The translations under genes and the position numbers were made by a program. Below, piece after piece: positions 10,701 through 18,800 of a DNA stretch of 64,000 bases. Where the stretch lies: the NCBI GenBank assembly GCA_018266795.1, contig JAFDZV010000005.1, positions 1-64,000 on the forward strand, given 5' to 3'. The notes beneath the pieces are model-generated. The model ran no database searches, had not been told where the DNA came from, and worked only from the letters and a program-made list of their open reading frames with translations. This stretch comes from Bacteroidota bacterium (GTDB lineage: Bacteria > Bacteroidota > Ignavibacteria > OLB7). Numbering within the stretch: the stretch's first letter is position 1; the number at the start of each line of letters is the position of its first letter.

Positions 10701-11967
10701 TAAGCAGCGCGAGCTTTCCGTCCACCTGCATGCGATTGGAGGTGGATGGCCCGAGCTGCGAGGTAACCTGGCTCCAGACCGCGTCCATGTTGTCGCGGTT
10801 GTCGGCATAGATCGTGGCAAATCGATTCTTGTCGTTCTGGGTCAGGCCGGAGACGTCGAGCAGGGCGTTCACGGCCGAGACGCCGGCCAGGGGCGGCGCG
10901 GTAAGCAGCTTCGATGAACAGAGAGAGCGGAAGCGCGCCAGCACCGGATCCACCGTGTCCGCCTGAACCTGCGTGATGACTCCCTGCCCCCGGGCCTGTT
11001 CCCAGATGGCGCGGAGCGTGGCCTCGTCCGTGTGATAAAGCGTGTTCGCATTCGCCGGCAGCCCGGCGCGGAAGAGCGCGTAGAAGTATGCCGCATCGAT
11101 GGGTACATCGCCGGCGTTGACAACGGAGTTGTTGCTGAACTGCTGTGCGAGCGCGGCCATGGCAACCGCACGCGCATCCCAGCCGCTCTTGTTCGCGAGA
11201 TAGGTGATGTCCTGCTGGTTGTCGTCCTCGCGAAGCGTGGCAAGCGATCCGGCGAAGTGCCTCGCCAGCGAGTTCGTGATCGCCTGATGCTCGCTCGGCA
11301 GTGCAGTCTGGTTCTTCTCGAGGACGACGTTCAGCGTCTCCTGTCCCGATGCGTTGTACCGCACCTCCGAGGCACCGATGAACGTTCCGTCGGCGTAGGC
11401 GCGTGCCTGAACGTCCGGCCGCTGCTTGCCGCGCGCCGCGATGATGGAGGCTCCGAACGTGCCGGTGTAGTTGCCACACGGATCGGTTGTCACGTCCACC
11501 AGAATGAAGTCATCGCCGATTCCCTTGTCCACGATCTGCACATGCAGCCCGCCGACGCTTGCGCTGTCCGGGCTCAGCACGCTTCCACTTACCGTGTAGC
11601 TGGTCTCGTTGCCCTGGTCGCATCCGGGATTCGACTGCCCCTTTGCCTGCGGCGCGTACCATGCCACCGGGATCGTCACGGAAGCATCACCATCGGCGGC
11701 GGTCCAGGTCGTGGTCTGTTCCGTATCGCCGACAACCGTGTCGCGCGAGAAGACCCTGAAGAAGATCGCGGGAGTCCGGTCGCCGAAGAGGTTCTGTGCG
11801 AATCCGATCTGGAACCCGCCGGATGCATCGGTGAGACTGCTTCCGATCGCATCGGTGAGAACGTGGTCCCTGTCCCAGGCCTCGACATGCAGCCCCGCAA
11901 TGCCGAGCTGCGTCCCTGAACCGATCACGCGTCCCGTGATCAGATACCTCTGTTCGCTTGCATCCAT
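4723..11967 (-). CDS. Tc toxin subunit A, N-terminal part with VRP1, PA14 and neuraminidase-like domains, operon 1
   Basis: A 2414-residue protein covering the shell and receptor-binding parts of TcA. In order: two transthyretin-like beta domains (about residues 8-107, with VIGSGTQLGIAGLHVEAWD, and 125-235, with VGGLHVQIVDKGIGDDF); the helical shell; a VRP1/SpvA-like region near residue 700 with the cysteine cluster CACDHCRSVLSPAAYLVDLL; more helical shell; a PA14-like beta domain (about 1550-1690, GLLAKFYDGNTVAGG...GVWSGYVEAPENG); and the ABC-toxin neuraminidase-like region from about 1920 to the end (EWMKRYRVWEANRKVFLYPE). No signal peptide is visible. Start ATG 11967 follows AAGGA at a good distance. 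The pore is supplied by the next gene. It is about 113 residues longer than its operon 2 paralogue, mainly because of the extra first transthyretin-like domain. Confidence 0.9.
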   Translation of the reverse strand: MDASEQRYLITGRVIGSGTQLGIAGLHVEAWDRDHVLTDAIGSSLTDASGGFQIGFAQNLFGDRTPAIFFRVFSRDTVVGDTEQTTTWTAADGDASVTIPVAWYAPQAKGQSNPGCDQGNETSYTVSGSVLSPDSASVGGLHVQIVDKGIGDDFILVDVTTDPCGNYTGTFGASIIAARGKQRPDVQARAYADGTFIGASEVRYNASGQETLNVVLEKNQTALPSEHQAITNSLARHFAGSLATLREDDNQQDITYLANKSGWDARAVAMAALAQQFSNNSVVNAGDVPIDAAYFYALFRAGLPANANTLYHTDEATLRAIWEQARGQGVITQVQADTVDPVLARFRSLCSSKLLTAPPLAGVSAVNALLDVSGLTQNDKNRFATIYADNRDNMDAVWSQVTSQLGPSTSNRMQVDGKLALLTINNGPLMSALHGRISGGITDPIQLASAGYHRSQTWEGVLTPDMVVPSEIPGDTDSERRGNYLDYLAAQIKLSYPTACVAEMVQSRALPVNSADQVHQFLTDNQGSFEIGVNPIDQYLSINNVSLDSATTMEIKRLSRVYQMTTDDDAMATLLSTGLDAATHVVQFDRDNFVATYGDELGGADAAGAIHDRSVQIHNAVLNITISYLTAKTAIPIGNPPMEQDVQDSDAARQVLQPAPKGPIDLPQTHAMHSMSKAGGNPPPALAAYGTLESVFGNMDFCACDHCRSVLSPAAYLVDLLHFVDNTTPPGGSANPLTALLARRPDIEYLPLTCENTNTALPYIDVVNETLEYYITNANQFSLQNYLGHDTGTSQSEDLLASPKFVIDAAYTTLLNENFPMPLPFHQPLENLRRHFEKFEVTLPQALERLRTTNNLERGGATFGWRDIMMEEVRLSRAENKVLTDSTNVPLWSLYGYANGTVDADVIAGIPNVVTGIANAKAFCRRVGITYEELAAVLRTRFINPNCDLIPKVERLGVSFSTLAQLKNNTINAAQFNAMLPTGAGTLDPAEYGGNIANWVTDNTNYSRIMGLITLTDTTNNAEPCSFDTIELRFATPMANVNDTSTRLTAVEYFRLMRFIRLWKKLGWTIEQTDAAICALFNANLASLQSTDIDTKGKLDTGFLTLLPRLGVVIRILRTLNLTVDRDLTSVLATWSDIGTHGSNALYRRMFLNPTILNQDAVYADNGFGEFLQNNSIKLFDHAESLRAAFNITADEYDRIVTALGYNSNTVLNIANISALFRRGYLARALRISVQELLLLISLTGLDPFAAPDPTGPATLLLAGLIQDMRDTGLKSASALYLIWNQDLNGQSAPTQAQTNEFARVLRDDFIKIGNEFSVVDDPTGEIARSRMTLVYGTEATDFFFGLLNDTFVSSAAYSHFASTFGTALVSALAAAGGTYGSPAVARVGYDDFRKSVTFTGILDSITSNAIKAVVNAPAVIAEVNAAAPGQLATFQAQFPLSIDALFTANDKVVTPFFTRYPELLPLYQAFLASPDPVETKRSALLANFLPALVSGRKTLQALQRLADAAQTARAFAETVANPTIVSTGLNAVANGSAPAVSDLLSLETPGLLAKFYDGNTVAGGVPHTPIVASNLVYAAATSNTLPANVTNPGSPICGVWSGYVEAPENGLYNIYIDAEAQSTVTVNVGGSSIALTQNGTTWRNTNTITLKAGTLYAISVSVEKVQNTVRIQWQTSGRGLAPIATRLLYPDNLMSAGHDSYVRFLKAAMLATTLNLTAAEVSRPLISNVCWLNALPVTGNANTPSALVPPLHEVLDHARMKAAIAPDDESLLAILNNPAAATANANSLLYVLTGWDAASFTALQPVISGGALTSSPISPVLFRRYYDAMTVVLKMGLPAAALITATTNEPTATMVRDLQAALRARYAVEDWRALVQPISDQMRSLQRDALVAYILHKLRHNPSTQKIDTPEKLFEYFLMDVEMEPCMQTSRIRHALSSVQLFVERCVMNLEPTVSPAAINATQWEWMKRYRVWEANRKVFLYPENWLEPELRDDKSPFFKEIESELLQSDITEETASVALLNYLSKLEEVAKLEPVAIFHKPDTHVSPGEVNHVIARTPGAQRKYYYRRREGGSWTPWEQIKLDIEDNPVVPVVWKDRLLLFWLRILKRGNVDPASIPTSSNTSTVGNMSMSQITSEAKTSAKANGKMTVQALLCWSEYHNGKWQQTKTSDPDNPVTVGTHDSGGTYAFRRSDLDISAREENDTLRVEITNAGASISCDGWVSWIFYNTHSLPQMDTNFSPVCHVNLRDRWFTGNLGNDFSLTYSSAGGSPSITRQILSPDLEYRYVWPMHPVSDVWESPMFYYDGRHAFYVTTTDRQVPIPVYTGYVNGTATSRWSGGSLPPIVLAGNPGPAIQVNPWVNGGGVSMGTPAGALNAVQQFVTEDANINQGIGSTVQVTFGSRTIGAAGSMQHF

Positions 11968-12018
11968 AGTGGAAGTCCTTGCTTATGTGCAACTGCTGTG
12001 TGGTCGGTTGTGCAATGG
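11968..12018 (-). promoter_or_regulatory. Conserved leader before the TcA N-terminal gene, operon 1
   Basis: About 50 bases upstream of the start codon align well with the same position in operon 2 (40248-40298): ACCGACCACA / ACCAACCACA, then GCACATA and CAAGGACnTC just before ATGGA. The 217-base gap upstream of this gene otherwise differs from the operon 2 gap. Conservation of the leader suggests a translation-control or RNA-processing element rather than only a ribosome binding site. Seen by eye only. Confidence 0.4.
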
Positions 12019-12184
12019 TGGTATTTCGTCGGCACGGAGCGTGTGCGGCGGGGCCGTCTCTGTTCCCTGCCTCCGCCGACGGGCCGGGCGGCAGGGCGGC
12101 GGCTCCCGAACAACCCGACTGCCATGTTCGGCCTCGGCCTTCGGTGATCGGGAACGCTCGATCGGATCGGCTGTGATCAGGAGC

Positions 12185-12868
12185 TCATGGCGATTTGCCC
12201 ACGTGCTCGATCAGCATCCGGGCTACGTCATCCGGGATGAACTGTGAATATGAGATCTCCGCCATCACGAACGTTCCATTGTCATCAATGGCGATCGGGT
12301 TTTTCGGTGCACTGCTGTACGTGCAACGGCGAAGCGTTCCGCCCTCGATTGCTTGCGGATACAGGAGACGGTCGGTGAGCCCGAGCGCGGCAATCAGCTG
12401 CTTCAACGGATAGGTTCCATCCGCAAGAAGCGCTCCGCGAAGCCCGGTTATCAGGTCATCGTGCCCGTTCAGATATGTACGTGCCTCATGGTGAACGGGG
12501 AGCAGATGACCATCGGCAACCGGGCGTCGTTCCTCGAAGAGTCTGTCCTGCACGGAGGCCATCCATCCATCCCAGCGTATGATGCTGGTTTCGTGCGCGA
12601 TATCGTTGCGGAGCATCTGATACTCATCGTCGGCAAAGAGAACCCGGTACTTTCGCACATCGCGCAGGTTCGCGACGATCCGTGAGCCCCAGAAGACTCC
12701 CCACGCCGACTCCGTCAGGCACAGGAGATGACACTCGCCAAATGCCTGCTCGCTGAGTGCCAGTTTGTCATCACGGGTACTGTGCAGGAAGAACGTATCG
12801 AGTACTGTATCCTGGCCGTTCAAGCCCACTACCTGCTGACTGCATATGAAACATTTCGGCGTTGCCAT
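12185..12868 (-). CDS. Candidate immunity protein for the operon 1 TcC effector
   Basis: A 227-residue predicted cytoplasmic protein of no family I recognise, with no signal peptide or membrane segment. It starts MATPKCFICSQQVVGLNGQ with a CxxC pair, then has a Cys/His-containing stretch (AFGECHLLCLTESAWGVFWG) that might bind a metal. Its ATG overlaps the TAA of the TcB-TcC gene by one base (TAATG), so it should be translationally coupled to it. It sits directly after the hypervariable effector end, the usual place for an immunity gene in polymorphic toxin systems. Operon 2, with a different effector, has no counterpart, which ties this gene to the effector rather than to the Tc machinery. 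The immunity role is inferred from position; a chaperone or accessory effector factor is the main alternative. Confidence 0.6.
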   Translation of the reverse strand: MATPKCFICSQQVVGLNGQDTVLDTFFLHSTRDDKLALSEQAFGECHLLCLTESAWGVFWGSRIVANLRDVRKYRVLFADDEYQMLRNDIAHETSIIRWDGWMASVQDRLFEERRPVADGHLLPVHHEARTYLNGHDDLITGLRGALLADGTYPLKQLIAALGLTDRLLYPQAIEGGTLRRCTYSSAPKNPIAIDDNGTFVMAEISYSQFIPDDVARMLIEHVGKSP

Positions 12869-15800
12869 TACCTGTGTCCTACGATGTAGCCCTTTGCATT
12901 GATCGGGCTGTTTGCGGGATTCGTGACGACTCCTGATTTGTTGAAGTGGGTGATATTGCCACCCCAATCCACCACAGCCTCCGTTTGATGGGTTGCATTT
13001 CTGATGTCGATCGCGAAATGGCTCTCCTCCGAAACATACACCGGATGTGTGTGTGCGACGTGAACTTCATTTGGACGGAGTGCGCCGCCCGGTACTCTCG
13101 CCTCGGTACCCAGAATGCCTCGCAGTGATCCGGTCTCCGTGTTCTGCACAACACCGATTTCCTTTCCGATGAACTCCGACGCAGCTCGAAGGTCCTTTAC
13201 CTTCACACCGGATCCCAGCCCAACGGATCCGGATTCGTTCAGAGAGCGGACAATCCGCTTGGCGCTGCCGCTCAGGTCGCCGAACTTGGTTTGAACAAGA
13301 CCGGACGGATTGGGCGCGGGCGTCGCTCGGGTAATTGCTCTGGTCGAGGAGGGCGGGGTTGCCGCGGCTCGCGCGGCCGTTGCGTTGCTGGCCGCCGCCG
13401 CTCCGCGTGTCCCTTCCTTGAAGGCGCTCTGGGCGATCTTCGTACCGGCTTTCGCGCTGGCCTGTTCCACCGTCTGCAGCGCTTTCGTTCCAACCTTGGC
13501 CACGGTCTGGGTGGCTGCCACGACCTGCTTCACGACAGGGGCCTTCGCAGCCGTCTTGGCTGCAGACGTCACGGCTTTCGTGGCCGTTGCAGCAACCTTG
13601 CCCACGGCAGAGTTCTTCACGGCCGTTGAAGCCTTGGCTATGGCTGCCGCGCCCTTCGCCGTTGATGCAAGCGCGCCTACACCGCCGGTTACCACACCAA
13701 CGGCCGCGCCCACAACGGCCGCCTTCGCGATGGCCCGCCCGCTGATCTTCTCGCCACGCGCCACCTGCCGCGTCAGCTCGCTTGCCGCCCCGCCGGCGGC
13801 GCCTGCTACGGCGCCCACCGCAACACCCGTGGCAACCGTTGCCGCGGCGCCGCTCAGGCCAACGCTTGCAACCGCGCCCGCGATTACGGGTCCGGCAAGC
13901 CCTGCAGTCGCAACCGTCACCACGGTTCCAACCACCACCACCGCCGCAACCACTGCCACGTCGCGCCACCCCCACAGGCCGGAAGGATCGCTCATCGCAA
14001 CCGGGTTGCAATGAACGTACAGATAGACGTTCGGTCCATCCTCCACACCCAGCGGGTCGCAGCTCGTCCATCGCCCAAGCCACGGCGCATAATAGCGAGC
14101 ACCGTTGTAGTAGAGATCGTTCTCCTCGTCACGCTCCTTCCCGGTATACCGGTAACGCTTCGGCGTATCGGTGCCGGCGCGAACCGCCTGGTACGAGGTG
14201 GATCCATACGGGAAGTATTCCTCGTACGAAAGCACGTCCGCGTTCTCGTCCAGTTCAAGTATCGCCGAGCTCAGATGATTGCCGTACTGGTAGCGGATCA
14301 TCTGCGCGGGTGCGGGATCGTTGTTCAGCACATCGACCGTGCGCGTCTCCACCATCAGCACGCGGCGATGATCCAGCATCACGTTCAGCGTCTCCCGCTC
14401 GCGCATCACCGTGGTGCCGGTGGCATCGTACTCGCGATAGATCTCGAACGGCCCCAGGTAGATGCGCTCGCACTTCCTTCCGGGTGTGTTCCCCGCTCCA
14501 GCCTGCCAGTAGGTAACCTTGCGAAGACGCTCGCCGTCCGCATCGTAGTTGTAGTACGTCGTCTCGGGAACCCCCGCGCCGACAACCTGCCGCGTGCTGG
14601 ATTGCAGCCGGTCCATCACATCCCACGTCATCTCCGGCAGATGCGGCATGCGTGTCATGTTGCCGTGCGCGTCGTAGCGATACGTTGCGGAGTAGGGGCC
14701 TCCGGGTGGGTCCCCCGGCAGACTCGTCGTGGAGAGCCGGTTGCTCTTCTCCGTCGGCGTGACGAGGCTGGTCTCGTTGTACGTGTAGCTGCGGGTCCAT
14801 CCGCCGCTGGCCACCTGGTGCACCATTGTCTGCAGGTTGCCGACCGAGTCGTAGGTGTAGCGTTCCGTGTACGTACCGACGGCGTTGCCATCACCGGGCG
14901 AGATGATCCCCATGCGGAAGCCGTCGCTGTTGTTCGTCTGCTGCGCCGCGTTCAGTCCGCCGCCGCCGTTGAGCCCCAGATGCTCGCGCCCGGTTGCGGC
15001 CGTGAGACGATACAGAGGGTCGTACGTGTAGCTCGCCGTCGGGTCCACGCGCTGGTTGCGGAAGAAGACCACGTTCTGGATATCGGCATCGTCGCGCAGG
15101 CGGGTGATGTTGCCGATCGGATCGTACGTGTAGTACAGGTCCTGCACGGTCCGCGCGTTCGGGTTTGCATTCGGCCGCGTGGTGGTGATGGTTGCAACGC
15201 GCAGCGTCCTGGCATCGAACGTGTAGAGCGTGGACGCGCCGTTGCCGTAGTCCACCTGAATGCGCTGCCCGTGAGCGTTGTAATCCACATTGGTGACCGC
15301 GTGGACGTCGGCCGTTCCGGGATTCAGCAGCCCGCCGGGCGCAGCCCCCTGGCGTATCCAGACATCCAATGCCTCCAGAAGATTGGCCTCGTTGTAGAGC
15401 GGTTGCAGCACGTTCGGCGAGCCGCCCGCCAGGTGAGGCGTCACCATCTGGATCGGCCTGTTCATCGCATCGAACAGGGTGGAGGCGCTGAAGTCGTCGA
15501 TCGGATCCAACAACGATGCGGCCGCCGCATCCATCCCGGCGACATCCAGGTTCGGCACGTCGTTGATGGTTGCAATCGGCGACCAGTCCGGCGCGCGATC
15601 CACATCGGGAGGGGATACGTTGGAGGGGGTATGTACCGCAAGCTGGCGGCCGCTCTCCAGAAGGTTCCCCTTGAAGTCGTACCGGTCGAAGCTTGCGCGG
15701 CCGGCGCTGTCGTAGTGCCGGAACAGCCGGCCCTTCAGGTTCCGCGTTGCGTCCGAATGCTTCTCGCCGTAGAACATGCGTTCCATCAGCGTCTCGCCGA

Positions 15801-18800
15801 AGCCGGAACGATCCACGTAGATGTGGGTTGGGCGCTCCAGTGCATCGTACAGTGTCCGGAACGTGAAGCCGCGGGAATCCCACGAGCGGTACGTGTGCCC
15901 CTCCACGTTGTGGAGCACGCGGCGCTCGCCCGCATCCATGCTGTTGTGATACAGTGGATTGCCGGCAAGGTCGTAGCCGGCCACATAGACGAAGCTGCCG
16001 CCGCCGCCGATGATCGCCTCACGCACGCAGTATTCCACCACGCGCCGTTCCCGTGAATCGATGAGCGCGAGCGGCTTGCTCTCCGTGTCCAATGCAGTGC
16101 GCGTGGCGTAGCGCTGGTCCGTGCCGGCAACCACGCCGTTGTCCGCAACGCCGAGGCATGTGCGGCCCAGCGCATCGAAGTGCGAAACCGGAGGCGTGCC
16201 TGCATGTGCGGCCGCCTTCTGCGCGGCGTCCTGGTTGGCGGCCTGTTCGGCCGCCGTTGCACCGTATGCCCCGCCGATTCGTGTATCGTACCACGATGTG
16301 AATGCACCCGGAGCATTTCCAAGCAGGCGCGTGAAGTAGTTCCCCACATCCGCGTCGGCGCGCGGGTCGCTGATGAGCACGGTATCGTTCTGGTCCCACT
16401 CCGCCTCGCGCCATGCGTCGAACACCCTCTTCTCAAACGTATTGTCCGGATGGAGCGTGGCCACCTCGCGATCGGTGGCGTCGTAGAAGAGCACCGCGCT
16501 CTCGCCGATCTGCGAGTCGAACTCGAAGTTGTGCGTGGCGGAGAAGAACGGCTCGTACTTCCGCACGGCGTTCCCCTTGTTGTTCAGGATGGTCCAGCCG
16601 CTGCCAACCCATCGCGGCGAGACGTTCGGCCCAACGTTCGGCACCGGGCCCGGCTCCGCGATTGCCTTCTGCTGGATCTCGTGCCCCATCCCATCCGAGT
16701 AGGAGAACACGTGATGGAAGCCGGTTACCGCCGGCGCAACCAGATTGTTGACATGCGCCACGCGTGTCAGCGTATAGACCATCGGCGCATCGGGCGACGG
16801 CTGGTTGCGCGTGCGATAGTAGGCGAAGAGATCGGTGACGATACGGCCTGTGGCGTTGCCCAGAGTTGCCGCAGGATTGTTCGTCGGGTTTGCCCGGATC
16901 GCCAGGATGGTGGTGTCATCCAGATCCGGATTGAAGCCGGCGAGCGAGTCCCCCTCGCCGGCCTTGCCGTAGACGGCGGTTCCGGCAACGGCGCCCAGAG
17001 CGTCGTATGCCACCTCACTGCTGTTGCCGTTGGGATCGGTGCTCCGGTACGGATGAAGCACGCGGTAATCGTTGTCTCCCGTTGTGATGTTGCCCAGCGC
17101 GTCCGTGGAGACCGCGGCGAGGATATCGTACGCGTCGTAACTCACCCGGCTGACGGCCCCGAACGGATCGATCGCGCGGCGTACGCTGTAGAAGTGCGCG
17201 CGCGCCGCCGCCAGCTCCTGCACCGCCGTGTCCGCGTCGCCCGGCGAGAGGTAGATCCGGCCGGATGGGATCCACCAGTCGTTCCCGCCCAGCTGCACGT
17301 AGCCTCCTTCCGCCATGATCGCGTTGTTCACGCGCGTGCCGAACACACGGGTGAGCAGCCCGGAGGTCAGCGCCAGCTGGTACGATTCTCCCGGCAGCGC
17401 GTGCGATTCGAGTGCGCCCAGCGCAAGGAGCCCCGTGAGATCGTCGCGGCGGTAGAGCGTGCGCGAGCGGCCAACAATGCGGCGCGCCAATCCCGGCGGC
17501 GTGCCCGTACCCTCGATGTCCGGAGTGGAAACCTCCTCGTAGGCGATGTCGTGTGCGCCGCTCCAGAGCGTGCTCCAGTTGGTTGCCATCTCGCTGAACG
17601 TGAACCGGGCTGCCATCGGTGTGATGCCGGTCAGTTCCGCGGTGATCACCTCGCATGAAAGAGGAGCGCGATAGACGTCGAAGTTCACGGCATCCCACGG
17701 CTGGTTCACCGCCGCGGTGAATGCATGTTCGGTTGCGCCGATGTGCATGCGCGCCTGGTCGTGCGCAAGCATCGTCTGGAACATGTTGCTGAGCAGCGGC
17801 TCCGGGGCGGAATAGCCGGCGCGGCGGCCGTAGCCGATCGACACGGACTGGAGAACATTGCCGAAGTCATCCGCCGCAAGCGCCATGTCGTGCGTGATGC
17901 GCGGGTCCGCAGGGTTCCGCTCGTAGTGATAGTGAATCGTCTCGCGCGAGTATGTGAGGAACACCGCGTGCTGGTTGATTCCCATCGGCTGTACCAGCCG
18001 CACGGAGAGATTCTGCTCGGTCACCGTGTATGGATGCTCCGACTGCGGCGCCCCATCCTGTGCATACACCTCCGTACGAAGCGTGGAGCCCTTCAGCGAC
18101 CGGTACGCCTCGCGCATCTCATCCGGTGTAAGCCCCGTGGGCATCACCGTGTCAGGCAGCAGCAGCGCCTCACGCGCGAGAATGTTCACCTGGCTGCTTC
18201 CGCGCGTGGATGGCTCCGCCCAGTACTCGTCCTCGTACTGGCGGGAGACATTCCCGGCCTCTGCGAACGCGCCGGTGTGGAACCAGGTCTTCGTGTGCAC
18301 AGGCGGCGCCCACGAGATATCGTCCCAGTTCGTTGCCTCCGCCTCCGGGAATGCCGTGTCGTCGCGGTGCTCCTCGGTGTCCCACTGCTCCACCATTCCG
18401 AAGCCGCGGAACTCTCGTTCGTAGCCGTCGTAGTGCCCGTGGTGATATGCATACCGGGTCACGAAGCGGCTGCGGCCGACGAAGTCGAATGTCTCCACGC
18501 GCTCAACCACATACACCAGGTGCGGCAGCCGTGTAACCCACGGCGTGCCGGCCATCCTGTCCTGCAGATAGAACTTGGTGGAGGGAGCGTAGTGGACGCG
18601 TGTCTCGGCGCCGAGGTTGTTGCGTGAGCTGATCATCAGGTGCGGCTTCTGCCCGCCCATCAGATCCACGTACACCAGCGGCCGCTGCGTGTTGGCCGGG
18701 AGCGGTGAGGACCAGACCAGGCATGCCGTGCCGTTGCCGAGCAGATCGAATACCTGCACGGAGCTGAGTGGATCGGCAGTGGGAAGAACCGCGATCGTCT

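Noticed and set aside
12040..12110. Possible terminator hairpin between the immunity candidate and tcA, operon 1
   Set aside because: The GC-rich CCGCC/GGCGG words there do not form a single long stem and have no U-tract.
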